Numbered from the stretch's first letter, positions 29,601 through 37,215 are shown. The stretch: DNA of 64,000 nt from Adhaeribacter soli (GCF_008727925.1 NZ_VTWT01000014.1:94503-158502), one strand, 5' to 3'. The notes: generated by a model from the sequence alone, not told the origin. A program made the numbers and translations.

Positions 29601-31215
29601 AAGCATCTACCGCTATTCCCCGCCCGATATCAACTCCGGTACCACCGCCTCTTTTTACCCATAAAAGGTTTCCTGACGGATCATACTTCGCTACAAAGAC
29701 ATTGCTGCCGCCACTACCGGTCAGATTTGTGGTTCCAAAAACAGCATTACCCGAAAAAAAGCCGGTTACGTAACTATTGCCGGAGGCATCGCGGGCAATG
29801 GCATGCCCGATATCGTTTACGCTATAACCGTATTGACTTTTAGCCCAAAGCGCGGTGCCGGAAGTATTGTATTTTGCCAGGAACATATCAGTCCCACCAT
29901 TGCTATTAACCGTAATATTGCCAAAGGCAAGGTCATTCTGAAAATTACCTGTTACAAAAGCATTACCTGACCCGTCTACTGCAATGCCTCTGCCAATATC
30001 ATCGCCGGCTCCGCCGGCTTTCTGCACCCATTGAAAGGCGCCCGAGGTATTTAGCTTTATGATGTAGGAATCGTTTCCATTGGCAGTAAGCGTAGTGCTA
30101 CCGAACGTAGAGGTACCTGTAAAGTAGCCGGTGGCGTAGCTGTTTCCGCTTCCATCCACAGCAATAGCCGTTGGACGGTCGTTACCAGTTCCCGCGCTTC
30201 TTTGCACCCATTGAAAGGTACCGGCAGCATTGTATTTAACTACAAAAACATCGCCGGCACCGCCGCTGGTCAAATTAATGGAACCAAAGGTGGCGGTGTC
30301 CCAGAAAAAACCCGTTACATAACTATTCCCGGAGCCATCCATTGCCACGCCGTAAGCCTGGTCAGAATTGGCTCCTCCTGCTCTCCGGACCCACGCCAAA
30401 TTCCCCGAAGCATCGTATCTGGCAATATATACATCGCTGGTGCCTGCACTGGTAATGGATGTGGTGCCAAAAGTAGCCGTTGCATTAAAATAGCCCGTTA
30501 CACAAGTGTTGCCGGCTGCATCTGCGGCTATGGCATATCCATAATCGAAACTATTTCCCCCACCTTTTCTTGCCCAGAGAAAATTACCGGAAGCATCGCA
30601 TTTGGCAATGAACATATCACTAATGCCGCTGCTGGTAAGCGTAGTAGAGCCAAAAGTAGCCGAGCTGTAAAAGTACCCGGTAATGTAACTGTTCCCATTA
30701 GTATCAACTGCAATGCCGTACCCCTCGTCCGTACTGGTTCCTCCCGCTTTCTTTGCCCACACCAGGTTCCCTGATGCATCGTATTTTGCGACAAAAACAT
30801 CGTTGTTCCCACTGGTTGTAAGCGTAGTGGAGCCAAAGGAAGCAGAATTATAAAAGTAACCTGTAACGTAACTATTACCGGAACCATCCACAGCTATTCC
30901 TCTGCCGGCAGTATTATCCGCAATTTTTTTGGCCCATAAAATATTTCCGGAGGCATCGTACTTTACCACGAAACTACTGCCGCCATTGCTGGTAAGGGTA
31001 GTGCTGCCGAAAACAATGTTGTACGAAAAAGTGCCTATTACATAACTGTTGCCTGCGTTATCGCGCGCAACCGCCCAACCGGCTTCACTATTATCTAAAT
31101 TGGTACCTTGTGCTTGCCTGGCCCAGGCAAAATCAGGAGCCTGCCCCCATGACGGTGGCAGTACCAATAGCAGGAAGCTCCAGCAAAGGAAGAAAATGTG
31201 GTAGATCTGTTTCAT
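23653..31215 (-). CDS. Giant SBBP beta-propeller-repeat surface protein with T9SS domain
   Basis: 2520 aa from ATG 31215; an in-frame TTG at 31245 is less likely because MKQIYHIFFLCWSFLLLVLP is a clean signal peptide. Residues ~35-880 are about 17 SBBP repeats of ~50 aa (GSGNSYVTGYF.G.ATFGST, DVFVAKYDASGNLLWAKKAG). Linkers and Ig-like domains follow; ~1068-1490 is a second block of about eight repeats; ~1675-1745 is a GEVED domain (IFIDLDQDGVFDDF); ~1908 on is beta-helix-like (SNWSGNAVPSATSDVTIPAG). The C-terminal ~80 residues are a type A T9SS domain (LYPNPSNGKFQLQL). Likely a surface adhesion or stalk protein; function not known. Confidence 0.9.
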   Translation of the reverse strand: MKQIYHIFFLCWSFLLLVLPPSWGQAPDFAWARQAQGTNLDNSEAGWAVARDNAGNSYVIGTFSYNIVFGSTTLTSNGGSSFVVKYDASGNILWAKKIADNTAGRGIAVDGSGNSYVTGYFYNSASFGSTTLTTSGNNDVFVAKYDASGNLVWAKKAGGTSTDEGYGIAVDTNGNSYITGYFYSSATFGSTTLTSSGISDMFIAKCDASGNFLWARKGGGNSFDYGYAIAADAAGNTCVTGYFNATATFGTTSITSAGTSDVYIARYDASGNLAWVRRAGGANSDQAYGVAMDGSGNSYVTGFFWDTATFGSINLTSGGAGDVFVVKYNAAGTFQWVQRSAGTGNDRPTAIAVDGSGNSYATGYFTGTSTFGSTTLTANGNDSYIIKLNTSGAFQWVQKAGGAGDDIGRGIAVDGSGNAFVTGNFQNDLAFGNITVNSNGGTDMFLAKYNTSGTALWAKSQYGYSVNDIGHAIARDASGNSYVTGFFSGNAVFGTTNLTGSGGSNVFVAKYDPSGNLLWVKRGGGTGVDIGRGIAVDASGNSYVIGYFSGTATFGSTTLTSSGNSDVFVAKYDANGNLLWVRKTGGGTEWDYGTAIALDGSGNSYITGYFSGNATFGSSSFTSRGSNDIFIAKYDAAGTLQWARQGGGTGEDNGTGIGVDGAGNCYMTGFFYSSATFSGTTLTGTGSFNTDMCLVKYDPSGNVIWVRKGGGFGSDYAQAVAVDGAGNCYVTGNFSANATFGSATVTNSGSDDVFIVKFDAAGNVLWAQKSGGANYDQGYGVAFDGSGNSYVTGQFQGNATFGSTTLTSSGSFDAFVAKFDATGNALWAVKTGSANDDRGAGIAADGAGKVNVTGYFTGSASFGNITLESGGTELFVAQLAAVTGITTGTISPTQFCQEATFNVPFTISGTFNSGNAFEVELSDELGSFASPYYIGYLSGTSSGTIPVTLPAGLPAGTAYRVRVVANAPAVVGTDNGNNLTISSQVTPSVTASALPQSFKQGGTVTLSVPSPEPGTTYSWVGPNLNKATGTSVTATPSSTGTKTYTVTASNGSCQASAAVKVYVQATSTPDWAWGTRSTGGSDIRGYSIATDGAGNSYVTGNFNSTGTFGSYSLTSSGSTDIVVLKLDAAGNVLWAQKAGGSGSDNGRGIAIDGSGNIFITGQFQGSATFGGTTLTSTGNLDVFVAKLDAAGNFLWVRGGGSSGNDAGFSIAVDATGNVLATGSIEGSATFSGTTLTGSGSRDAFIVKYNAAGTILWSRKVGGSGWDESRAIAVDGTGNSYITGAFEGTATFGSTTFTSSGNQDAFLVKIDGSGNIAWARKAGGVDTGNGDAGLAITVDNSGSSFITGRYVGPATFESATLSADGNTFITKYNSSGSLIWAREAKSRESKGIVLDQSGNLYLTGAFSGEADFGGIALVSAQANDVFVAKYNSSGNVIWAQNGGGSGFALPTAEGIGVDGTGNAYVTGHYLGTMTLGSITLPGSGGFSMFTGMLGVPPAPTIATGSISPLSMCAGAAVIVPFTTTGAFAAGNTFTAQLSNASGSFANPVAIGTLAGTNSGTIQATIPASAAAGTGYRIRVVASNPATTGTNNGVDLNIKEALGASAAANTGAICPGSPVRLAAYTGATGTATYCAPSVTNTPLSVQFGLNSQTLNPVPATQSYYNYTQTLAPIVLTENRVVPFDFSVEVPSPYYSYGDLRIFIDLDQDGVFDDFTEQMFSGQIPVYGAPYTFVNDNFIVPAGYNIVTRMRVQVDFAGASNNCNGNMILDFPVALNPQYSYSWSPATGLSSTTVANPRVTNVTANTTYTVTLTDLATGCSSQATASVNFTTVPAPTVTSATVNCSGTATLTASGGAPGSIYRWFTSAASSVDVHTGTSFTTPVLNATTSYWVGVWTNGCASSRTQTTVTVNPCSFTWTGATSTDWNVASNWSGNAVPSATSDVTIPAGLSRYPVISSGTATAKDLTIASGASLTINGGTLEVKEDFTNNGTFTATGGSATFSGSIVQVIGGTNPSTFHDLTISSAGASLAGPVSVQRVLTLNGNLATNGNTFTLLSNATGTAMVVNNGGVVNGTAKMQRYINPALNAGAGYRHFASPVTATTVSDFATAGFTPVVNPAYNTAVKPGTVRPFPNVLAYNQSRLNNDSARFQDFGFGWESPASLSSALTPGRGYSVNIAASRTVDFTGTLNNGTVTVTGLGRGATTESGWHLLGNPYPAPIDWDNITVPSGMMDAVYAFRSSSAYNGSYAAYVNGVGSLTGGVIPAMQAFFVRTTAPVASFSFTNAARLTSYQNPSFHRSTETRPLLQLSASKGQQQDEAFVYLEQGATAGMDNSFDAFSLPMGAVRVFTQAGTSPLSINGLGYSATPQLIPLVVEGTVGTYQLKVEQLLNQFQLQLEDKQLNTMQLLTPATIYSFSHAGGSTANRFVLHVGARISGVPETAKGMEVKLYPNPSNGKFQLQLSGLKASSAELIITDLTGKTILQKQVKANSGNITENIELKAAKGIYLLQIKADQQVITRKVIVE

Positions 31216-31307
31216 ATAGGATGGGTTAGTGTGTTGTACCTGCAATAATTCCTTCTCCCTTAGCCGATGTCTAAAGTTCTCAGGATCTAAAGAAATTATT
31301 GGCTATA

Positions 31308-31315
31308 CAAAATTA
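31308..31315 (-). promoter_or_regulatory. -7 promoter box of the SBBP-repeat gene
   Basis: TAATTTTG on the minus strand (31315-31308) matches TAnnTTTG, 92 nt upstream of the ATG at 31215. The -33 region, 19 nt further up, is a T-run rather than a perfect TTTG and coincides with the dyad at 31335-31358. Confidence 0.5.
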
Positions 31316-31334
31316 AACCACAAAAACATCCTAA

Positions 31335-31358
31335 AAAATACCCATTTTTAGGTATTTT
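31335..31358. promoter_or_regulatory. Operator-like inverted repeat between divergent genes
   Basis: Perfect 8-bp arms AAAATACC / GGTATTTT around an 8-nt AT-rich centre. It lies between the divergent SBBP and DJ-1/PfpI genes and over the -33 region of the SBBP promoter. A regulator site is an inference. Confidence 0.45.
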
Positions 31359-31461
31359 GTTAACTCCCGGTTTTACTTAGCCAACACCTAAAATTTATGA
31401 CCGAACCCCTACAAGCCCTCTCCCGTTTAACAAATTCGCTAAACCTAAAACGCTATAAAAA

Positions 31462-31998
31462 ATGGATAAAAAACTGGAAGGAAAGAAAATTGCGATCCTG
31501 GCCACAGATGGCTTTGAGCAGGTAGAACTTACGGAACCAAGAAAAGCTTTGATGGAAGCCGGTGCCATTACTCACATTATTGCTCCCGAAAGCGGCAGCA
31601 TTAAAGGCTGGAACCATACCGATTGGGGCGATGAGGTAAAGGTAGATGTAAAACTCTCCGATGCCCAGCCGAAAGACTATGACGGTCTGATGCTGCCGGG
31701 CGGCGTAATGAACCCGGACAAATTGCGCATGAACCCCGATGCGGTAGATTTTGTGGCTGCTTTTATGAAGGAGAACAAACCGGTAGCCGCCATCTGTCAT
31801 GGCCCCTGGACGTTGGTGGAAACCGGCATGATAAAAGGTCGAAAAATGACCAGTTATGAATCGATAAAAACGGACCTGAAAAATGCCGGGGCGAACTGGG
31901 TAGACGAAGAAGTGGTGGTAGACAATGGCCTGGTTACCAGTCGAAAACCCGACGATATTCCTGCCTTTAGCAAAAAGATGGTGGAAGAATTTGCCTAA
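31462..31998 (+). CDS. DJ-1/PfpI-family protein (type 1 glutamine-amidotransferase-like)
   Basis: A 178-aa cytosolic protein of the PfpI/YhbO stress family. It has a flavodoxin-like fold with the start KKIAILATDGFEQVELTEPR (conserved Glu in the FEQVE segment), DYDGLMLPGGVMNPDKLR, and the nucleophile elbow AAICHGPWTLVETGM with the catalytic Cys followed by His. Members are described as glyoxalase/deglycase-type or general stress proteins; the substrate is not determined here. A bidirectional terminator follows. Confidence 0.92.
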   Translation: MDKKLEGKKIAILATDGFEQVELTEPRKALMEAGAITHIIAPESGSIKGWNHTDWGDEVKVDVKLSDAQPKDYDGLMLPGGVMNPDKLRMNPDAVDFVAAFMKENKPVAAICHGPWTLVETGMIKGRKMTSYESIKTDLKNAGANWVDEEVVVDNGLVTSRKPDDIPAFSKKMVEEFA

Positions 31999-32048
31999 GG
32001 CCGGCATAACCGCTAGTTTTTCAGCCAAAACAGTACGGTTTTTAAACA

Positions 32049-32080
32049 GAAAAGCCCCGGATAGTACCGGGGCTTTTTTA
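32049..32080. terminator. Bidirectional terminator between convergent genes
   Basis: Stem AAAAGCCCCGG / CCGGGGCTTTT around ATAGTA, with A- and T-runs. It serves the DJ-1 gene (+) and the beta-barrel gene (-), which converge here. Confidence 0.9.
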
Positions 32081-32100
32081 TTGAGCTTATAGAATGGGGC

Positions 32101-32778
32101 TTATTCAAAACCAACCCCTATGTATACTTGAAATGCACCGTTTTTCAAATCTGACACCACTTTATTATTCAATCGGTCCACAACTCTGGAATCTTTATAA
32201 ATGTCATTTAAACCCAAATTGTAGCGCGCCCCTACCCGTGCAAAACTTATTTTGGCTTCTACTCCACCTGCAAGTCCATAGTTAAAGCTATTCATCATTT
32301 TTTTTACACTTTCGCCCTTTTCAACTCCATCTTCTTTAACTGTTAATAAAACGCCTGCATAAGGCCCTACATGTAAACTTACATTATCTAAAACATTAAA
32401 TACGAATAACAGTGGCACTTCTAAATTATCCATTTTAACATCTAAACTATCGGAAGTAAAAGCGTGCCGGTTAAACAGCGCCTCCGACTGAATGGAGAAG
32501 AAGTTCGAGTTGCGTACCTGAAACTGTCCGTAGATACCCGCGTGCCAGGTTGTTTTATTGCTAAAATCATGCAAGTTGCTTTTATCGCTGCCGCGTAGCT
32601 GATTGAAATTTACGCCGCCTTTAATCCCGAAACCGGAATTATCGGCATCGCCTCCGCCTTCAAGGTTGTGGTTTTTAGGAAGACGGTTGGTTACATTCGA
32701 ATTGCCTTCCGGATTACTCTGTGCCAGCGCGGAGAAACTGAAGGTAATTCCAAATAATAAGATGAAGATCTTTTTCAT
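32101..32778 (-). CDS. Outer-membrane beta-barrel (porin-family) protein
   Basis: 225 aa with a signal peptide (MKKIFILLFGITFSFSALAQ). The rest is alternating amphipathic strands: GFGIKGGVNFNQLRG, TWHAGIYGQFQVRNSNFFSI, EVPLLFVFNVLDNVSLHVGP and FQVYIGVGFE. It ends in the C-terminal aromatic GFE typical of outer-membrane barrels. It matches the PF13568-type barrel widespread in Bacteroidota. The ligand is unknown. Single-gene unit. Confidence 0.88.
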   Translation of the reverse strand: MKKIFILLFGITFSFSALAQSNPEGNSNVTNRLPKNHNLEGGGDADNSGFGIKGGVNFNQLRGSDKSNLHDFSNKTTWHAGIYGQFQVRNSNFFSIQSEALFNRHAFTSDSLDVKMDNLEVPLLFVFNVLDNVSLHVGPYAGVLLTVKEDGVEKGESVKKMMNSFNYGLAGGVEAKISFARVGARYNLGLNDIYKDSRVVDRLNNKVVSDLKNGAFQVYIGVGFE

Positions 32779-33295
32779 AGATTAGGTTAGTATAGAGTTC
32801 TGGTACTGATAAATATCTGCTTTTACTATATTGCACTTTGCCTCTTATACTTCCGGCCTCCGATAATGTTTCAATGCACTTTCCTGATGACCGGTCCTGC
32901 CTTCCGGTTTTCAAGCCGACACCAGGCAGTTACAGCTTTCAGGATCTCCAAGTTGAAAGGATTTTGTCTGAACACGATTTTTAGGATTGATATGACAAAC
33001 AGGATTTGATTGGGGCAAGAATTAATTTGAATTCAGGAGAAAGGCAGGACTTGTTCAAAATATAGAATATTGCGGTTAAATCCTTTTGAAAGTTCCGAGA
33101 CTAATACTGAGCTTAAAGCAGCAGACTCAGCTTCCTTTTAGCTTCTCTTTATTCTTCTTTTGCTCCGTATCTGAAATAATTCCTTTGGAGAAAAATCATG
33201 AAAATCCTTTAATCCTGTAAATTCTGATTCAGACGATTAAAGCCTTCGAAACATCAATAATTTTTAAGCAAACGCTACACTTCGGGAGAAAAAAA
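32779..33295. other. Intergenic region with degenerate TTTGTCTGAA repeat
   Basis: About 515 bp without a convincing gene. At 32960-33010 it reads GATTTTGTCTGAACACGATT then TTTAGGATT, and at 33205-33240 a partial inverted counterpart (ATCCTGTAAATTCTGATTCAGAC). This motif is an interspersed repeat type commonly seen in Bacteroidota spacers. No promoter could be assigned with confidence. Confidence 0.45.
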
Positions 33296-34000
33296 CTACT
33301 TATAAAGAATAAGCTGCCAGCGAAAAGCCCATTTCCAGCGGAGTTCGTATTTATTTATTCCGGCAGCTTCAAGCAGAGCCACCAGTTCTTTCCGGCGGAA
33401 CGCGCGGAGGACCGAAAGCGGACCGTCGTTCTTTACCATTGGGCTTCGGGAAAATAATTTTGTCAGGATTTTAATACTGTAATAGGCCAGCGGGTGCCGG
33501 TGCAGGTCGTTTATGATTACGGCCACCGCAGCCTGGTTGTAGCACTGCCGGAATAAGCGGATAAGCTGCTCATCGGGGAAGTGGTGGCAAAACAAGCTGC
33601 ACATTACCACGTGGTAGCGCTGCTGCCTGAAGTCTTCCGAAAATACGTCGTGCTGCTGAAAATGAATATTCGGGTAGGCCTGGCATTTTTGGGCGGCATA
33701 TTCCAGAATGTAGGCATTGGCATCGATGCCGGTAAGCGCCAGCGAGAGGTTTCGTTTTTGGGCCCATTTAGCCGTTTCCCGTAAAGTATCGCCGCCGCCG
33801 CAACCCAGATCAGCTACGGAAATAGGTTGTTTAATTTCCCGGAAGGCAGGCAGCAATTTATTCAGCGATTGCCGGATTACCTGGTAACCGCCCAGCCAGG
33901 TATTAATGGTTTCCAGTTCGTCGAGGGTTTTGCGCATGTGCCCATCGCCCAGACTCAGGTCGTCCATTATTTCGGCTTCGGTGGAACGGGTTTCAAACAT
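33296..34000 (-). CDS. Class I SAM-dependent methyltransferase (polyketide-cluster)
   Basis: A 234-aa Rossmann methyltransferase. Motif I is SVADLGCGGGDTLRETAKWA (GxGxG near residue 65), followed by the acidic SAM-ribose residue in ALTGIDANAYILEYA. Motif IV-like region is HVVMCSLFCHHFPDEQLIRL. It starts inside the end of the type III PKS gene (8-bp overlap), so it is translationally coupled and probably methylates the PKS product or a derivative. The C-terminal segment AFRRKELVALLEAAGINKYE fits the family. Confidence 0.9.
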   Translation of the reverse strand: MFETRSTEAEIMDDLSLGDGHMRKTLDELETINTWLGGYQVIRQSLNKLLPAFREIKQPISVADLGCGGGDTLRETAKWAQKRNLSLALTGIDANAYILEYAAQKCQAYPNIHFQQHDVFSEDFRQQRYHVVMCSLFCHHFPDEQLIRLFRQCYNQAAVAVIINDLHRHPLAYYSIKILTKLFSRSPMVKNDGPLSVLRAFRRKELVALLEAAGINKYELRWKWAFRWQLILYK

Positions 34001-35102
34001 AATTTATCTTTAACAGCATCGATTCCATGGTCAGGCCCGGGCCAAAGGCAAAACTCAACACCCGCTCCCCGTCGTTTTCCGGCCCCAGGCTTTTCATCAC
34101 TTCTTTTATTACAAACAATACGGTTGCCGAAGACATGTTTCCGTAATCGCGGAGCACAGCGTAGGAAAAACGGTTTTCGGCTCTTCCGATGCCTAATTCC
34201 TGCTCAATGGCTTCCAGAATTTTGCGGCCGCCGGGGTGAATGGCAAACCATTTTATATCGGGCAGGTCCAGGTTCAGGCGGCTGAGCAAATTAACGGAAA
34301 GCTGCCGGATGCCTTTCTTGATCAGGTCGGGAATGTAGGCGGAAAGGGTCATTTCAAAGCCGAAATTGCCGATGTGCCAAGCCATATCTTTCTTACCCGA
34401 TGACATTAGTTCGCAATGGAAAGCTTCGAAGGCCAGGCTTACTCCTTTAGGCGCCTTGCCCGAAACCCAGGCCGCGGCTGCTCCGTCGCCGAACAAAGCA
34501 TTGGAAACCAAGTGGTCGTGTTCTTTCGATTTCTGAAAATGGAGGGAGCATAATTCGGTACAAACCACCAGCACGTTGGCTTCCGGCTGAGAGCGGCAAA
34601 TGGTATTGGCCAGTTTCAGGGCGTTGAAAGCCGCGTAGCAACCCATAAAATTTACGGATGTCCGCTCAATGGTGGTGGGCAAACTGAGCGATTCGATGAT
34701 CTCAATGTCGAGGCCGGGGGCATACATGCCGGTACAGCTGACTGTTACCAGGTGCGTTACCTGCTGCAGGTCTAAGCTTTCATTACTTTCCAGGCAATTT
34801 TGAATGGCTTTCAGCGAAAGCGGCAGGGCCTGTTCGCGGTAAACCTGCATGCGCGGGGCCACCTGGGGAAAGGGCTCCAGATCGGCGGTATTGGGAAAGA
34901 ACTCGAAGCTGCCGTTGCCCCGGGTATAATCTTCCAGCACGGTGTAGCGGTTTTCGATACCGGAAACGCGGTAAAGGGCGGCCAGCTTACGGGCTTCGGC
35001 TGCATCGAACTGCAGCACATCGGCCATAAAACCGGAGGCCTGCATTTGCGGGATCTTATGATCGGGATTGGCCGTACCAACCGCACAGAGATAGCTTTTC
35101 AT
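33993..35102 (-). CDS. Type III polyketide synthase (chalcone/stilbene synthase family)
   Basis: A 369-aa homodimeric-type PKS condensing acyl-CoA with malonyl-CoA. The thiolase-fold catalytic triad is visible: Cys in SVNFMGCYAAFNALKLANTI (~residue 154), His in KWFAIHPGGRKILEAI (~290) and Asn in LRDYGNMSSATVLFVIKE (~323). N-terminus MKSYLCAVGTANPDHKIPQ and the GPGLTMESMLLKI ending are typical. It overlaps the downstream methyltransferase gene by 8 bp, and a FAD reductase lies upstream, forming a compact type III PKS cluster. By family the product is an alkylpyrone, alkylresorcinol or similar (inference). Confidence 0.95.
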   Translation of the reverse strand: MKSYLCAVGTANPDHKIPQMQASGFMADVLQFDAAEARKLAALYRVSGIENRYTVLEDYTRGNGSFEFFPNTADLEPFPQVAPRMQVYREQALPLSLKAIQNCLESNESLDLQQVTHLVTVSCTGMYAPGLDIEIIESLSLPTTIERTSVNFMGCYAAFNALKLANTICRSQPEANVLVVCTELCSLHFQKSKEHDHLVSNALFGDGAAAAWVSGKAPKGVSLAFEAFHCELMSSGKKDMAWHIGNFGFEMTLSAYIPDLIKKGIRQLSVNLLSRLNLDLPDIKWFAIHPGGRKILEAIEQELGIGRAENRFSYAVLRDYGNMSSATVLFVIKEVMKSLGPENDGERVLSFAFGPGLTMESMLLKINYV

Positions 35103-35538
35103 CGTAGTATTATAAGTAAAAAGCCCCTGAATTGTTTTGTAAACTGACGATTTGCAAGCGAAGGGAAAGTTACTTCTGAAAGGAGATGAAAGGAGAATTC
35201 TTTGAAATTAAGATCGGCTAATGTGTGAGCCTCCCCCTAATCCCTCCAAAGGCAGGGTTATTTCATTCTCACATAAGCTGGCTCAAGTTTGAGCGGAGCG
35301 GTAACCTGAACCTATAAATGAGTTGAAGTTTGTAACTTCAAGGAGGCGACAGCCTGAAAAATGCTATTGAAGGGCATTTGAAAGTAGCTTATACCTTTAA
35401 CTGCAGTGCTTTGGCCTGGGCGACACAGGCCAAGGAGGAGGTTAATTTTTAGAAAGTGGGATTACAAATCCCACGACTCGGTTAAGACGGGATTTCAAAT
35501 TCCGCCAAGCAAATTCTAAAAATTAAACTGGTCGAGCA
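35103..35538. other. Repeat-bearing gap inside the polyketide cluster
   Basis: About 435 bp between the FAD reductase stop and the PKS start, same orientation. No gene is seen. It contains a palindrome at 35456-35474 (arms GTGGGATT / AATCCCAC, loop ACA), a half copy at 35487-35505 (GGGATTTCAAATTCC), an inverted repeat GGCCTG...CAGGCC near 35413-35431 (TTGGCCTG...CAGGCCAA), and a GAAGTTTGTAACTTC palindrome near 35325. The PKS promoter is probably within the first 150 bp upstream of 35102. Confidence 0.5.
35456..35474. repeat. GGATT-N3-AATCC palindrome, fifth copy
   Basis: Arms GTGGGATT / AATCCCAC around ACA, the same core as the cluster at 1379-1506 with different outer bases. It supports a dispersed family. 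Confidence 0.7.
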
Positions 35539-36651
35539 CTAGAATAGCCGGCCGTGGGTGCTTTTCATCAGCCTGTTTAAGGCAAAAGGCAGGTTGCGGA
35601 ACAGGTACACACTGGCTTCCGACAATAGTTTCTTGCCGAATAACTGCTGTATAAACCGGCCGGAACGCAAGCGGTTGCCGAACTGCTTTTGCCAGGCCCG
35701 GGTGTAATTTTCTTCCAGTTGTTGCCGGTTGCCGTGTTCCAGAAAGTAGCTTTTTACGGCTTCAGTTAACATTTTCCCGGAATGTAGCGCCATGGCCATG
35801 CCGTTGCCGCACAAAGGTGTGATTAGTCCGGCGGCATCGCCGGCGCACAGAATATGATCGGTAACGGCGGTTTTCGGGGCAAAGGAAATTTCGTTTATCA
35901 CTTCCGGGTGCCCGTAAAGGAATTCGCTTTCGCGGAACACTTCTTTTAGAAAGGGATTTCGGCTGAGCACTTTTTTCTCCATTTCCGGTATCGTTCCGTG
36001 GCGTTTCAGGTTGTTGCGGGTGGTCAGGTAGCAGAAGCAGAATTTTTCGTCTTCAATGGCGGAAATGCCGGCGTACCCGTTCTCAAAATTATGAAGCGCG
36101 ATCAGGTCGGTGGGCATGGTGGTGCGGAGGTGGTATTTTACGGCCAGGTAAGGCGAACGGGAAGCAAAAAAGCTTCGGTTTAGTTGGCGGTCCAGGTTGG
36201 AGCGTTTGCCGAAAGCGCCTATGGTTACCTCACTTTGCAGTTCGCTGCCGTCGGATAAATATAGGGTGAACTTTCCGGCGGAAAAAGCTACCGTTTCTAC
36301 CGTGGTGCGGAGTTTGAACTGCACCCCGGCCTTTTGCGCTAACTGGTATAGGTAATTATCCAGGGTGTAGCGGCTTATTCCAAAACCGCCCAGATCCAGG
36401 GGCGCTTCCAAAACCTTGCCTCGCGGCGAACTCAGCTGAAAACGCTGGATCCGGGCCGGATTCAGGGAATTTACATCGGCACCCAGGCTGGCCAGAAAGG
36501 GTAGCACTTCGTTAGAAACGTATTCCCCGCAAACCTTATGAAAAGGATATTCTTTTTTTTCGATAAGGGTTACTTCCAGGCCGCTTTTTGCCAGCCCGAT
36601 GGCGCAGGAAAGCCCGGCAAGCCCCCCTCCGATTACTGCAATTCTACCCAT
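35539..36651 (-). CDS. FAD-dependent oxidoreductase (geranylgeranyl-reductase/PHBH-like)
   Basis: 370 aa. N-terminal FAD-binding Rossmann motif IAVIGGGLAGLSCAIGLAKS (GxGxxG), the VCGEYVSNEVLPFL segment typical of geranylgeranyl-reductase-like flavoproteins, and the second FAD motif HILCAGDAAGLITPLCGNGM around residue 285. It is the promoter-proximal gene of the type III PKS cluster (FAD reductase, 436-bp gap, PKS, methyltransferase). It probably oxidises or reduces the polyketide or its lipid starter; substrate unknown. Confidence 0.9.
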   Translation of the reverse strand: MGRIAVIGGGLAGLSCAIGLAKSGLEVTLIEKKEYPFHKVCGEYVSNEVLPFLASLGADVNSLNPARIQRFQLSSPRGKVLEAPLDLGGFGISRYTLDNYLYQLAQKAGVQFKLRTTVETVAFSAGKFTLYLSDGSELQSEVTIGAFGKRSNLDRQLNRSFFASRSPYLAVKYHLRTTMPTDLIALHNFENGYAGISAIEDEKFCFCYLTTRNNLKRHGTIPEMEKKVLSRNPFLKEVFRESEFLYGHPEVINEISFAPKTAVTDHILCAGDAAGLITPLCGNGMAMALHSGKMLTEAVKSYFLEHGNRQQLEENYTRAWQKQFGNRLRSGRFIQQLFGKKLLSEASVYLFRNLPFALNRLMKSTHGRLF

Positions 36652-36813
36652 AATTCACTTTAAACGCACTCTCTTCAATAAGTGCAATATTCTTAAGGCA
36701 ATAATGCTGTACAAAAAGGTTCGACCCGGGTAAATTCAAAAACTACAAAAATTAATAAACGTTTATTTTTAATAAGTAAACCTTAAATGTATAACCGTTA
36801 AAAAATATTGTGT

Positions 36814-37200
36814 ATGAAGAAAAACCTACTCTTTTTTCTCTCCTTTGTCCTGATGTCCGGCTCCTGGGCACAGGTGAAATCGGCGGCCGAACCGGCAGCG
36901 ACCCGGCTGAAGCGCGGGGCTGAAATGGTACGGGTACAGGAACCGGAAGAAAAAACCCTTACGGTGTACCCGAACCCGACTTCCGGCATTATCAACCTTT
37001 CCCTGACGGGCTTCAGCGGCAAAAAAACGAGCCTTTCCATTGTAAACGTTATTGGTACTGTTATTTACCACGAAACGCTCCAAAATGTTGACGGCCGCTA
37101 TACAAAAACCATAGATCTGGGTAAACAGGCCAATGGGTTGTATTATGTGAAATTAGAGGCCGACGATTACCACGAGATCCGGAAAGTAATTCTGAAGTAA
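36814..37200 (+). CDS. Small secreted protein: signal peptide plus T9SS type A sorting domain
   Basis: 128 aa from ATG 36814 (an in-frame TTG at 36808 is less likely). Signal MKKNLLFFLSFVLMSGSWAQ is followed by only ~30 residues (VKSAAEPAATRLKRGAEMVR) and then a complete T9SS type A domain: LTVYPNPTSGIINLSLTGFS ... VNVIGTVIYHETLQN ... LGKQANGLYYVKLEA ... KVILK. There is essentially no cargo. It is a standalone gene divergent from the PKS cluster, with its own terminator. Confidence 0.85.
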   Translation: MKKNLLFFLSFVLMSGSWAQVKSAAEPAATRLKRGAEMVRVQEPEEKTLTVYPNPTSGIINLSLTGFSGKKTSLSIVNVIGTVIYHETLQNVDGRYTKTIDLGKQANGLYYVKLEADDYHEIRKVILK

Positions 37201-37215
37201 ACCTGCAGAAAGCAG

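Noticed and set aside
23653..31245. CRISPR-like or satellite repeat array, suggested by ~150-bp periodicity
   Set aside because: The periodicity is explained by the in-frame ~50-aa SBBP repeats of one gene; units are diverged and coding.
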